The position numbers and the translations under genes were made by a program. The notes beneath the pieces were generated by a model, which did not search any database, was not told where the DNA came from, and saw only the letters and a program-made list of their open reading frames with translations. From Flavobacterium sp. (GTDB lineage Bacteria; Bacteroidota; Bacteroidia; Flavobacteriales; Flavobacteriaceae): a stretch of DNA of 64,000 nucleotides. Location of the stretch: the NCBI RefSeq assembly GCF_027484705.1, contig NZ_JAIXSL010000016.1, positions 248,001 to 312,000 on the forward strand, in the 5' to 3' direction. Shown piece after piece: positions 54,815 through 63,402 of this stretch. The first letter of the stretch is position 1. Every line of letters starts with the position of its first letter.

Positions 54815-55672
54815 TTACAGTGCTTTGAGACTTAAATCCATATTGTAGACCGAATGCGTCAATGCTCCGGACGAAATATAATCTACGCCGCAATCCGCGT
54901 AATGACGGATCGTTTTTTCGTTGATGTTTCCTGAGGATTCCGTGAGGCATTTGTTTCCTATAAGTCTAACCGCTTCACGCGTATCGTCATAATTGAAATT
55001 GTCAATCAGAATGCGATAAACGCCATCATTTTGGAGAATTTCCTTAATTTCATCTAGGTTTCTGGCTTCAACAATGATTTTCAAATCAAGTTGGTTTTCC
55101 TTTAGATAAGTTTTGGTTTTATTTATTGCCATCGTAATTCCACCCGCAAAATCGTTGTGGTTGTCTTTGAGCATGATCATGTCATAAAGTGCAAACCTGT
55201 GATTTTCTCCACCGCCAATTTTGACTGCCCATTTTTCAGCAGCTCGGAATCCCGGGGTAGTTTTACGTGTATCAAGCACTTTGGTCTTTGTGCCTTCTAG
55301 CAACTTCACGTAACTGTTGGTTTTAGTTGCAATGGCTGACATGCGTTGCATCGAATTCAACACGAGCCGTTCCGCTTTTAAAATCGATTGGGAGCTTCCT
55401 GAAACATGAAAGACTATATCGCCGTATTGCACCACGGTTCCGTCATTAATAAAAGTTTCCACAACCAATTCCGGATCAACGTGATGAAAAATCATTTTGG
55501 CAAATTCTACTCCGGCGATAATGCCCTGATCTTTGACTAGCAGTTTGGCTTTGCCATTTGCAGATGCCGGAATACAGGCCAATGAGCTATAATCTCCAGG
55601 GCCAATATCCTCACGGATACCGTTTTCGATAATGATTTTTAACTCGTTTTGAAATTGCGCTTCCGATATCAT
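54815..55672 (-). CDS. nadC: Nicotinate-nucleotide pyrophosphorylase (carboxylating)
   Basis: The protein has 285 residues, normal for NadC. Motifs include IREDIGPGDYSSLACIP, ERLVLNSMQRMSAIATKTN, KVLDTRKTTPGFRAAEKWAV, KIGGGENHRFALYDMIMLKD and the ending VDYISSGALTHSVYNMDLSL. It converts quinolinate and PRPP into nicotinate mononucleotide in de novo NAD synthesis. It is followed by the BrkB-type gene after 1 base. The upstream gap to menC is 67 bases. The assignment is secure. Confidence 0.97.
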   Translation of the reverse strand: MISEAQFQNELKIIIENGIREDIGPGDYSSLACIPASANGKAKLLVKDQGIIAGVEFAKMIFHHVDPELVVETFINDGTVVQYGDIVFHVSGSSQSILKAERLVLNSMQRMSAIATKTNSYVKLLEGTKTKVLDTRKTTPGFRAAEKWAVKIGGGENHRFALYDMIMLKDNHNDFAGGITMAINKTKTYLKENQLDLKIIVEARNLDEIKEILQNDGVYRILIDNFNYDDTREAVRLIGNKCLTESSGNINEKTIRHYADCGVDYISSGALTHSVYNMDLSLKAL

Positions 55673-55739
55673 ATTAGTGCTATTGTTTGGCTAAAATAGA
55701 ATTTATTTCGTGGATTTGAAAATGATATTTTAGTCTAAA

Positions 55740-56771
55740 CTACAAATTGAAACTCCAATGCGTGCCTTTATACCATAATTGTCCATTTGAAACCGTTAGC
55801 GGCCCATCGAAATTATTCGTGTACAAAGCGCCGGTTCCTAATCCTTGAGGCATCGGATTGTTTTGCAAATACGTCCATTGTGCGATTGCGTTAAGTCCGA
55901 TATTGCTCTCTAATGCTGAAGTAATCCACCAACCGATGTTGTATTTTTCTGCTAATGAAATCCACTCTTGGGTTCCGCGAAATCCACCGATAAAACTAGG
56001 TTTCAAAATAATGAATTGCGGCTTGATTTTTTGCAATAACATTTCTTTATCCTGGAAAGAAAACACACCAATCAACTCTTCATCCAAAGCAATAGGAATT
56101 GGAGCGGTTTTGCACAGCTCTGACATGATGTCATGCTGATTTTTCGCTATAGGTTGTTCGATACTATGTAATTTAAAACCAGCTATTTGATTTAATTTAA
56201 ATAAAGCTTCTTTTGAATCAAAAGCGCCGTTCGCATCGACCCGAATCTCGATTTCTTCAGGGCTAAAATTTTGACGAATAAAGTGCAATAATTCCAATTC
56301 CTTATCGAAATCTATCGCACCAATTTTGAGTTTGATGCAGTGAAATCCATCGGCAAGTTTCTCTTCGATTTGCTGCTTCATAAAAGCTTCGTCGCCCATC
56401 CAAACCAGACCATTTATCGGAATACTTTTTTGACCTTTGGTGAATTCGGACGGAAACAATTCAAACGGATTTTCGGAAGCCAATGACTGAAACGCCATCT
56501 CAATCCCAAACTGGATTGACGGAAATTCGAGCAGCGATTCCCAAAGTTTGTCTTTCCCTAAATGAATGTTTTGGCAAACCCAAGCAAGCTTTTCTTCATA
56601 ATCATCTCGGTCGTCAATACTCAAACCGCGAAGTAAGCCACACTCGCCTATTCCTATTTTGCCGTTTTCCTCGAGAATGATAAACCAGGTTTCTTTTTGG
56701 GTCATGACGCCGCGTGACGTTCCTGAAGGTCGTTTGAATTCCAAAATATATTGCTGGTAATTCGCCTTCAT
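55740..56771 (-). CDS. menC: o-Succinylbenzoate synthase (enolase superfamily)
   Basis: The protein has 343 residues. The N-terminal capping domain includes QKETWFIILEENGKIGIGEC. The barrel has the catalytic Lys in FHCIKLKIGAIDFD, metal ligands Asp in EIRVDANGAFD, Glu in LHSIEQPI and Asp/Glu in PIALDEEL, and the second-Lys region in FIILKPSFIGGF. It dehydrates SHCHC to o-succinylbenzoate in menaquinone synthesis. Menaquinone genes menA and menB further on in the window support MenC over other enolase-superfamily functions such as dipeptide epimerase. It begins 1 base before the TPR gene stop. Confidence 0.92.
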   Translation of the reverse strand: MKANYQQYILEFKRPSGTSRGVMTQKETWFIILEENGKIGIGECGLLRGLSIDDRDDYEEKLAWVCQNIHLGKDKLWESLLEFPSIQFGIEMAFQSLASENPFELFPSEFTKGQKSIPINGLVWMGDEAFMKQQIEEKLADGFHCIKLKIGAIDFDKELELLHFIRQNFSPEEIEIRVDANGAFDSKEALFKLNQIAGFKLHSIEQPIAKNQHDIMSELCKTAPIPIALDEELIGVFSFQDKEMLLQKIKPQFIILKPSFIGGFRGTQEWISLAEKYNIGWWITSALESNIGLNAIAQWTYLQNNPMPQGLGTGALYTNNFDGPLTVSNGQLWYKGTHWSFNL

Positions 56772-57968
56772 TTATCGGATGGTGTTTAAGATGCGTTCGA
56801 AATCCTTGGTTGGCAAGCCCGCTTTTTCAAAGGAAACAAAATCCGCTTTGACCTGATCGCTCCAACTGGTGCTGTCAGAAACATTCTGGTCGCTGAATTT
56901 TTTGTAAATGGATTTGGCCAAGCTATAATTTCCTTTAAACAAATTCGCATGCGCCAAATGCAATTGCAGAGACAGCTCCGAAGGATCAAGTTGTTCGCCG
57001 AGTTTCAAGTATTTAAGCGCTTTGTCGTATTGTTTGGTATAGATGTAATTAAGGCCGAGCGCATCGTAATCCGAAACCTTTGCTTTTTGCTCTTCAATAA
57101 TCGGCAATAATTTAGCGATGGCTTGTCCGTATTGGCCTTTGGAAGCGAATTGAGAAGCCTGCAATCGGTTGTTGTCGTAAATCGTAGCCGATGCCTGCGT
57201 TTCGGTATAACAAGCCAAACCGCCGTCTTTGAACGCTTTTGTTTTTTCGGCCGCTAGTAAACTTTGATATTCAAGAAACTTATATTGGTTCTGAATTTTA
57301 TCCAAAACGCAAACGCAATAATCATCAGCTTGTGCATTGGGAAGTTTTTTCGCCAAATCAGTTGATTTGCATATGCTCAAAACATTTTTTCGGTTTTCAA
57401 TGCTCCAGCCGCGACTGAGTTTATTGTCTACCCAAGGAACGACTTCGAGAACGATGCGCTGGTTCATGATCCAGTTTTTGTTTTCGAAACCGAACCACAT
57501 CAAACCGGTTTTGAGGCAAGTTGACTTGGTAACGGAAAGCCTTTTGGCATCTTTGTTTACGGGATTGTTTTGATACAGACAAGCTTTGTCTACATTACCT
57601 TCTTTTTTGTAATCGAATGCCAACTCTTTGTTGTTGAAGATTGCGTATTTGCATTTGTCATCGCCCGCAATCTTGGATAAAAGAAAAACCGCTCCGGCCG
57701 AACCCTGACTGATTCCTGTTGGATCCGGAATCGCTTTAAGAATCGAAACCAAACTGTTGGAAAGTTGTTGGTTTTCGTCTAGAAGTGTGATTCTGTATAC
57801 GATTTCTGTGGTTCCTTGAGGCAATTCTTCGAGCGGAATGATGATGCGTTCGCGTGCGCTGATGATGACTTCTTTGGAAGTGGCACGCGTCTTATCCCAA
57901 TAACCGTCGGTTTGGGCCGAAGAAAAACTGGCGATTAGTAAGAGTAGGAAAGTGAATTTGTGATGCAT
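56772..57968 (-). CDS. Tetratricopeptide repeat exported protein
   Basis: The protein has 398 residues with a signal peptide (FTFLLLLIASFSSAQ). The N-terminal half is a beta-rich region with REYR-like ERIIIPLEELPQGTTEIVYR and several Cys. The C-terminal half has TPR units: YGQAIAKLLPIIEEQKAKVS, YDALGLNYIYTKQYDKALKY and LHLAHANLFKGNYSLAKSIY. It is probably a periplasmic protein-interaction module. The stop abuts menC with no gap, indicating one transcript, although a link to menaquinone is not obvious. Repeat copy E lies upstream. The function is unknown. Confidence 0.85.
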   Translation of the reverse strand: MHHKFTFLLLLIASFSSAQTDGYWDKTRATSKEVIISARERIIIPLEELPQGTTEIVYRITLLDENQQLSNSLVSILKAIPDPTGISQGSAGAVFLLSKIAGDDKCKYAIFNNKELAFDYKKEGNVDKACLYQNNPVNKDAKRLSVTKSTCLKTGLMWFGFENKNWIMNQRIVLEVVPWVDNKLSRGWSIENRKNVLSICKSTDLAKKLPNAQADDYCVCVLDKIQNQYKFLEYQSLLAAEKTKAFKDGGLACYTETQASATIYDNNRLQASQFASKGQYGQAIAKLLPIIEEQKAKVSDYDALGLNYIYTKQYDKALKYLKLGEQLDPSELSLQLHLAHANLFKGNYSLAKSIYKKFSDQNVSDSTSWSDQVKADFVSFEKAGLPTKDFERILNTIR

Positions 57969-57991
57969 ATTGATGGATTACGGAATGCCCT

Positions 57992-58059
57992 AGCCCCGAT
58001 AGTAGTGGAAAGCCCGCAGCGCAGCGAGGACTTGCAACGGATAGCGAGAAACAGCTCCT
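57992..58059 (+). repeat. Dispersed structured intergenic element, copy E
   Basis: It starts AGCCCCGATAG and ends GCGAGAAACAGCTCCT. The closing stem CCCG / CGAG has one mismatch. The inner part is GC-rich (AAGCCCGCAGCGCAGCGAGG) and less perfectly paired than in A-D. It is the shortest and most degraded copy, between two minus-strand genes. Confidence 0.68.
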
Positions 58060-58065
58060 AAAAAA

Positions 58066-58746
58066 TTACAATTCGATGCTTTGCCCGATATCGAGCAGCA
58101 TTAAGTCTTTGCCTTTGTTGAAGAACTTGCGGATGGCGTCTTCGTGGTTGATTTCGATGTAACCGAAAGTGTCGTAATGGTAACCTAAAACCTTGTCGCA
58201 ATCGAGGAAATCGGAAGCGATGATCGCGTCTTCCACATCCATCGTGAAATTGCTGCCGATCGGCAATATCGCCAAATCGAGTTTGGTGCGCATCGGAATG
58301 AGTTTCATATCCATAGTCAGTGCGGTATCGCCGGCGATGTAGATGTTTTTGTGTTCGCCTTCGATGACAAAACCACCGGGATTTCCTCCGTAAGTGCCAT
58401 CGGCAAAAGAACTTGAATGGATGGCGTTGACGAATTTCACCAAACCGAAATCGAATTTCCAGCTTCCGCCGTGATTCATCATGTGCGCTTTGTAGCCTTT
58501 AAGCATGTAATAAGTGGCGATTTCTGCGTTGGAAACGATCACAGCTTCGGGGTTGAACTGCATCAAATGCTCCACATCAAGTGTATGATCCTGGTGTGCG
58601 TGCGTGATAAAAAGGTAATCGAATTTCAATTCATTGATGTTGATGTGCGCCGCTTTTGGGTTCGCGGAAATAAACGGATCGACAAGAATGGTTTTACCGC
58701 TGACTTCGATTTGCAGTGACGCATGTCCGTAGAAAGTGATTTTCAT
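58066..58746 (-). CDS. Metal-dependent hydrolase, UPF0173 / metallo-beta-lactamase fold
   Basis: The protein has 226 residues. The beta-lactamase-like metal site is FDYLFITHAHQDHTLDVEHL (HxHxDH), followed by SNAEIATYYMLKGYKAHMMN, IYIAGDTALTMDMKLI (Asp of the bridging site) and DKVLGYHYDTFGYIEINHED. This matches UPF0173, a widespread family of putative metallo-hydrolases with unknown substrates. It opens MKITFYGHASLQIEVSGKTI, typical of the family. It is cytoplasmic. It lies between repeat copy E and another repeat region before menA. The substrate is not known. Confidence 0.93.
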   Translation of the reverse strand: MKITFYGHASLQIEVSGKTILVDPFISANPKAAHININELKFDYLFITHAHQDHTLDVEHLMQFNPEAVIVSNAEIATYYMLKGYKAHMMNHGGSWKFDFGLVKFVNAIHSSSFADGTYGGNPGGFVIEGEHKNIYIAGDTALTMDMKLIPMRTKLDLAILPIGSNFTMDVEDAIIASDFLDCDKVLGYHYDTFGYIEINHEDAIRKFFNKGKDLMLLDIGQSIEL

Positions 58747-58752
58747 ATTTTT

Positions 58753-58836
58753 AGCTTTATGCTTTAAGCTTTATGCTTTAAGCTAGATTAGTTAATTGAT
58801 TTTGGCCTACAGCTTAAAGCTTACAGCCTATAGCTT
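58753..58836. repeat. Tandem and inverted AGCTTTATGCTTTA repeats
   Basis: Two exact 14-base direct repeats AGCTTTATGCTTTA (58753-58766 and 58767-58780) are followed by AGCT. An imperfect inverted counterpart with AGCTTAAAGCTTACAGCC is at 58811-58836. It fills the gap between the hydrolase start and the menA stop and could fold into a hairpin. Confidence 0.75.
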
Positions 58837-59787
58837 TTAAGAATTATTGACTAGGATATCAGACAGGAAATAAATGAGGCAAAGCGATAGCAATATCGAC
58901 AACGCAAAAGTGCTTAGCGCTACTTTTTTGAGTTCAGGGTCTAGTGCTTTCGGGTCTTTATTTTTGTATACCGTGACCAAATGTTTGATTAACGGAATGT
59001 AGACAATCACAAAAAGATACTGGTCAAAATGGAAATGGTTCAGAACCGCAAAAACCAACATCAGAACCATAGCCGAAACAATCAGAAAATAATGGTAGAT
59101 TTTAGCTTTCGCACCGCCAATCTTGACTACAATCGTATTCTTCCCTACTTTTCTGTCAGAAGCTTCGTCGCGCATGTTGTTGAGATTGAGCACCGCCACG
59201 CTTAAGAATCCTATAGCGGTTGCAGGCAATGCCAACACATAATCGAGTTGTTTGGAGTAAAGAAAATTGACACCTAAAGTGCTTACCAGTCCAAAAAATA
59301 CGAAAACAAACAAATCGCCGTAACCCTTATAACCATAAGCGGTATTACCGATGGTGTAACGGATTGCCGAAGCAATAGCTACCGCACCAAGCGTAAGAAA
59401 GAAAATGGAATATACCGGATAGTTTTCTCCGAAAGAAAAATAAACCAGCAATGCGGCCGAAAGCATCGTCAATATTGCCGTGATCATGATGGCCCGTTTC
59501 ATGGCCTGCGGAGAAATCACGCCGCTTTGAATGGCGCGTTTGGGCCCGACGCGGTCTGCGTTGTCAGTTCCTTTCATCCCATCGCCGTAATCATTGGCGA
59601 AATTGGATAAGATCTGCAAACCCAAAGTGGTCAGGATCGCAAAACTAAAAAGGCGCCAGTTGAATACTTGTGTGGGCGTCAGCACTTCATCGGTAGGATA
59701 AGACAAAGCATACATACTTCCGACGATGATTCCTGATACTGAGAGCGGTAAAGTTCTGACTCTTGCGGCTTCAATCCAATGTTTCAT
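58837..59787 (-). CDS. menA: 1,4-Dihydroxy-2-naphthoate polyprenyltransferase
   Basis: The protein has 316 residues from the ATG at 59787 (MKHWIEAARVRTLPLSVSGI). A start 27 bases upstream would lie in an A+T-rich palindrome. The UbiA-type Asp-rich motif is NFANDYGDGMKGTDNADRVG and the second Asp motif is NLNNMRDEASDRKVGKNTIV. About eight helices are predicted. It prenylates 1,4-dihydroxy-2-naphthoate in the inner membrane, the step before MenG methylation in menaquinone synthesis. Neighbours menC and menB fit. The assignment is secure. Confidence 0.95.
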   Translation of the reverse strand: MKHWIEAARVRTLPLSVSGIIVGSMYALSYPTDEVLTPTQVFNWRLFSFAILTTLGLQILSNFANDYGDGMKGTDNADRVGPKRAIQSGVISPQAMKRAIMITAILTMLSAALLVYFSFGENYPVYSIFFLTLGAVAIASAIRYTIGNTAYGYKGYGDLFVFVFFGLVSTLGVNFLYSKQLDYVLALPATAIGFLSVAVLNLNNMRDEASDRKVGKNTIVVKIGGAKAKIYHYFLIVSAMVLMLVFAVLNHFHFDQYLFVIVYIPLIKHLVTVYKNKDPKALDPELKKVALSTFALSILLSLCLIYFLSDILVNNS

Positions 59788-59791
59788 ATTT

Positions 59792-59830
59792 AATTGATAA
59801 TTAATAATTAACAATTAATAATTGTCAATT
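59792..59830. repeat. A+T-rich near-palindrome upstream of menA
   Basis: Two arms of about 18 bases (AATTGATAATTAATAATT and the reverse complement of AATTAATAATTGTCAATT) flank a 3-base centre, with two or three mismatches. Similar modules occur at 21790-21828 and 30421-30441. It sits 4 bases before the menA ATG on the minus strand and could hide or position that start. Confidence 0.6.
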
Positions 59831-59901
59831 GTTAAGGTTTGAGTTTATTTATAATTCGGAGCGTTCAATTATTCATTATTAACTATTCATTTTTCATTGA
59901 A

Positions 59902-61401
59902 CTACATCCAGTTGCTGTCCGATCTTTCGAGTTCATACAGCCAAAGGTTTACATATTGTTTGATTGCTGTATAATTCCCAAGTTGAAAAGCAATATTTCC
60001 GCCTGCTGTATGCAATATGATCGAGCCGATGTTGACGCTTTTATGCCAGAACAATTGTGAGGTTGTGATGGCTTGTATTTTACTCGGTTCGATGATTTCA
60101 TTGCTGATATCCCAGGCACCGCTTTGTCGGATGATAAAATCATCGTGAATGAACAGCCTGTTATTTCTGAATTTGAAGAACTGAATCGTGCTTACAAAAA
60201 TAACATAAATCCAGGCACCATAATCGTATTCTTTTGCGAGTGTCGGAATATTATTTCTAAAAATGAGATAACCCATCAGAGGCAAGCCAATCGTAAGAAA
60301 AATGGCAAAAACTAGCTTTCGGTAATTGGGTTTAAGCATGACGCCTTTTTGTGGGATTTTATGAAACAGCAGTTTCAGGATGGCGTCTTTCTCATTGCGG
60401 TTGCAGCCAGGGATTTCTATAGCTGCATTGCGTTCTTCCTTTTCGTTGTGTGATGCTTGCTTGATTTTGAGATGCAAAATATTCATCTTCTTCTGAAAGT
60501 AATTCTGTGAAACCGCCGTAATCTGAACCTTTTCAGGTTTGATGATGGTGCTTTTGGTGTTAAGCAATCCGAAAGAAATCAAAAGCGAACCTTGTTGCCG
60601 GGTAATTTTATAATCGAAATATTTGATGATAATCCGTGCTAAATTAATCATGATAATTACAAGAAACAAAAACAAAAGCACTAAGGTAAAACTTCGGATC
60701 AGCAGTTCGGTATCGACATAATGCTCAAAATCCTTCTCGTCCCAGATACTCACACCCAATATTTTTTCGGCATAATCCAGTACGGTGAAGAAAAAAAGCA
60801 AAAGCAGTGAAAAGCTTCTGACATAATTGGAAGTGATTCCCATCTTAATTAGACTCAAAAGACTGATGCTGATGAACGGATGGCTTTGCTCAAGGTTCGC
60901 TTCAGTTGGAATTGTTTGAGGGTTAACGGTATTTCTTCTTCTTTCGTTATGAAGCAATTTTGATTTTAAGGCTAAGGCGAGTTCGTGCGAAATAGCTTTG
61001 ATTTTTCCTTCCTTGACATCACTTCCAGCGGTATCAACATCAAGTGCATAAACACCGATAACGCGCTGAATCAAGGATTGCGTAATGTTAACCTGTTGAA
61101 TTTTGTGAAGTTGTATAGTAGTTCTTGTTTTGCTCCAGATGCCTTCTTTGATGATGAATTCCTCTTTATCGGCATCGATGTAGAACGTGAAATTGAGGTA
61201 TTTGAGATAAGCGATCACTGCAACGAGCAACACAACCGCTGCGATACCCAGCAGCAAATAGGTTTTATTCACTTCATCAAACTTAAAAACCCAAACGACC
61301 AAAATCGGCCAAATCGCCCGCAGGTAATGGTAAAGCGTATCGAAAAAAAGCACCAATATTCCGACCGGGGATTGCTTTTGTGGTTGATTGAAGAGTTCCA
61401 T
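59902..61401 (-). CDS. Bacterial PH (bPH2) domain membrane protein, YdbT-like
   Basis: The protein has 499 residues. Two N-terminal helices (about 10-60) are followed by a PH-like domain with FTFYIDADKEEFIIKEGIWS and TIQLHKIQQVNITQSLIQRV. More helices and a second and third PH-like segment follow (ITRQQGSLLISFGLLNTKST and HDDFIIRQSGAWDISNEIIE). This is the YdbT layout with several DUF304 (bPH2) units. Its partner, a smaller YdbS-like PH protein, is encoded directly upstream with no gap. Both are membrane proteins of unknown role. The pair is widespread and always adjacent. Confidence 0.92.
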   Translation of the reverse strand: MELFNQPQKQSPVGILVLFFDTLYHYLRAIWPILVVWVFKFDEVNKTYLLLGIAAVVLLVAVIAYLKYLNFTFYIDADKEEFIIKEGIWSKTRTTIQLHKIQQVNITQSLIQRVIGVYALDVDTAGSDVKEGKIKAISHELALALKSKLLHNERRRNTVNPQTIPTEANLEQSHPFISISLLSLIKMGITSNYVRSFSLLLLFFFTVLDYAEKILGVSIWDEKDFEHYVDTELLIRSFTLVLLFLFLVIIMINLARIIIKYFDYKITRQQGSLLISFGLLNTKSTIIKPEKVQITAVSQNYFQKKMNILHLKIKQASHNEKEERNAAIEIPGCNRNEKDAILKLLFHKIPQKGVMLKPNYRKLVFAIFLTIGLPLMGYLIFRNNIPTLAKEYDYGAWIYVIFVSTIQFFKFRNNRLFIHDDFIIRQSGAWDISNEIIEPSKIQAITTSQLFWHKSVNIGSIILHTAGGNIAFQLGNYTAIKQYVNLWLYELERSDSNWM

Positions 61402-61917
61402 TTACAATTCCTTTTGAATTTTGCCCATCAGCAATTGTTTGATGTTTTCTGCCTGTTCTTTTTCAATACCAGGAATTTCAATATCGCTTGAATTTCCACC
61501 TGCAGTAAAAATCTCGATCTTTGCCAAGCCATAATAACGAGAAATGATGCCTTCATGTAAAGCGACGTGTTGTATTCTATTATAAGGAATTACAAGTGTA
61601 TTAGTAGCAATAATGCCATGACGAAAAAGTACATCGTGCTGGCGAAAAGCAAATCCTTTTTTGTTGAATCCGATTCTGGAAAATAACACAACCAGCAAAA
61701 AGAAGCACAAAATTCCCAGACCAATCTGCCATTGAAATGGAATAGTTTCTTCAGCATTATTGACCAAAAGAAGAAAACCAACACTAATGATTATGAATAC
61801 CAAAGCAATCTGAATTAAGATGATTTTCCAGTAAGCGGGATGCAATTTAGAAAGCACAACTTCCTCAAACTTGGGAAGCTGAGTCGTATCAATCGTTTCG
61901 TTGGTGAAATTTTCCAT
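61402..61917 (-). CDS. Bacterial PH (bPH2) domain membrane protein, YdbS-like
   Basis: The protein has 171 residues. The N-terminus is cytoplasmic, followed by two helices (IILIQIALVFIIISVGFLLL and IGLGILCFFLLVVLFSRIGF). A single PH-like domain has KGFAFRQHDVLFRHGIIATN, VIPYNRIQHVALHEGIISRY and LAKIEIFTAGGNSSDIEIPG, the typical DUF304 progression. It immediately precedes the larger YdbT-like gene (stop and start abut), so they form one unit, as in many genomes. The role in the membrane is unknown. Confidence 0.93.
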   Translation of the reverse strand: MENFTNETIDTTQLPKFEEVVLSKLHPAYWKIILIQIALVFIIISVGFLLLVNNAEETIPFQWQIGLGILCFFLLVVLFSRIGFNKKGFAFRQHDVLFRHGIIATNTLVIPYNRIQHVALHEGIISRYYGLAKIEIFTAGGNSSDIEIPGIEKEQAENIKQLLMGKIQKEL

Positions 61918-62015
61918 TGGGTCTAGCGTTGCTGCAATTCTTTTGAAAGTCTGATGGTGTTTTGACGAATTTACACAAATATATTTATGACATCCTATGA
62001 AATGATTGTTTTATT

Positions 62016-62852
62016 TTAAGGCAGCCACTTATTATCGCCAAAATTTGGTTTCCGCTTCTCAAGAAAGGCATTACGCCCTTCTTTGGCTTCTTCCGTCATA
62101 TAGGCCAAACGCGTGGCTTCGCCAGCAAACACTTGTTGTCCGACCATGCCGTCATCGGTTAAATTCATAGCGAACTTCAGCATTTTTATTGAGGTCGGCG
62201 ATTTCTGTAAAATTTCCTGCGCCCACTGATAAGCCGTATCTTCAAGTTCCTCATGTGGAATCACAGCGTTTACCATACCCATGTCGAAAGCATCTTGAGC
62301 GGAGTAATTACGGCCTAAAAAGAAAATTTCACGCGCCTTTTTCTGACCGACCATTTTGGCTAAATAAGCAGAACCATATCCGCCATCGAAACTGGTCACA
62401 TCAGCATCAGTTTGTTTGAATATCGCGTGTTCCTTGCTCGCCAACGTCAAATCGCAAACCACATGAAGACTGTGCCCGCCGCCAACTGCCCAACCCGGAA
62501 CCACCGCTATAACCACTTTTGGCATAAAACGAATAAGCCTTTGAACTTCCAAAATGTTCAATCTGTGTTGTCCGTCATCGCCTACATAACCCTGATGGCC
62601 ACGTGCGTTCTGGTCGCCTCCACTACAAAAAGAATAAACGCCGTCTTTAGTGGACGGTCCTTCGGCAGAAAGCAAAACTACGCCAATCGACGTATCTTCC
62701 TGCGCATCATAAAAAGCCTGATACAACTCAGAAGTCGTTTTTGGTCGGAAGGCATTGCGCACATTCGGGCGGTTGAAAGCGATTCTCGCCACGCCATTCG
62801 ATTTTTTATAAGTGATATCTTCAAATTCTTTTACCGTTTTCCAGTCAATCAT
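62016..62852 (-). CDS. menB: 1,4-Dihydroxy-2-naphthoyl-CoA synthase
   Basis: The protein has 278 residues. The crotonase fold has GVARIAFNRPNVRNAFRPKT, the oxyanion-hole regions SFCSGGDQNARG and VVPGWAVGGGHSLHVVCDLT, DGGYGSAYLAKMVGQKKARE and the C-terminal EGRNAFLEKRKPNFGDNKWL, which is characteristic of MenB. It closes the second ring of the naphthoate from o-succinylbenzoyl-CoA. With menC and menA in the same window it gives three steps of menaquinone synthesis; menD, menE and menF are not seen. The assignment is secure. Confidence 0.96.
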   Translation of the reverse strand: MIDWKTVKEFEDITYKKSNGVARIAFNRPNVRNAFRPKTTSELYQAFYDAQEDTSIGVVLLSAEGPSTKDGVYSFCSGGDQNARGHQGYVGDDGQHRLNILEVQRLIRFMPKVVIAVVPGWAVGGGHSLHVVCDLTLASKEHAIFKQTDADVTSFDGGYGSAYLAKMVGQKKAREIFFLGRNYSAQDAFDMGMVNAVIPHEELEDTAYQWAQEILQKSPTSIKMLKFAMNLTDDGMVGQQVFAGEATRLAYMTEEAKEGRNAFLEKRKPNFGDNKWLP

Positions 62853-62894
62853 ATCAGTATTTGTATTAATTTAGCGTAAAAATAAAGGATTTTT

Positions 62895-62902
62895 TATATT
62901 TG
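62895..62902 (+). promoter_or_regulatory. Candidate -7 box for the plus-strand PH-domain gene
   Basis: TATATTTG is an exact match to TAnnTTTG and lies 71 bases before the ATG at 62974, in the region between divergent menB and this gene. A matching TTG 19 bases upstream is not clear. Confidence 0.45.
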
Positions 62903-62973
62903 ACCCTGAATTTAAAAAATTTAAATGAATCGTCCGCAACCGATTATTTACGAATGAAAACCACTCAAACCCC

Positions 62974-63402
62974 ATGAATCGATTTCTTTCTACCAAAAAC
63001 ATTTACACCGTAGCCATTCTTTGGTTTATTGTGATTAGCATGATTGTTCTTTTAGCCATCGGATTAGAAAAGGAACATCTTTCGACGTTGCCAATTGTAT
63101 TGCTTTCACTCGTGATCGCTTTGATTGTATGGATATTGCTCGACACGCGTTATGTCATCAAACAACATTTTCTTTTGTATCGTTCGGGACCCTTTCGTGG
63201 TAGAATTGACATTGAAAAAATCCAGAAAATCAAATATTTTTCAGGTTTGCATGTTCCGGTAACCATGAAACCGGCGCTTGACACCAAAGGTTTCATCATT
63301 ACTTATGACCAATACGAAGATGTATACGTATCGCCTGACAAAAGTGATGTTTTCCTCAACGAATTGTTGAAAATCAATCCTAACATCGAGGTTACAAACT
63401 AA
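62974..63402 (+). CDS. PH domain-containing small membrane protein
   Basis: The protein has 142 residues. Two helices (IYTVAILWFIVISMIVLLAI and TLPIVLLSLVIALIVWILLD) are followed by a compact PH-like domain with TRYVIKQHFLLYRSGPFRGR, IDIEKIQKIKYFSGLHVP and ITYDQYEDVYVSPDKSDVFL. This is the small bacterial PH family of Bacteroidota (two helices and one PH unit, seen with YdbS/YdbT-like pairs). It is divergent from menB. The 3' end overlaps the convergent dioxygenase stop by 4 bases. The role is unknown, and its proximity to the other two PH genes may be meaningful. Confidence 0.85.
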   Translation: MNRFLSTKNIYTVAILWFIVISMIVLLAIGLEKEHLSTLPIVLLSLVIALIVWILLDTRYVIKQHFLLYRSGPFRGRIDIEKIQKIKYFSGLHVPVTMKPALDTKGFIITYDQYEDVYVSPDKSDVFLNELLKINPNIEVTN

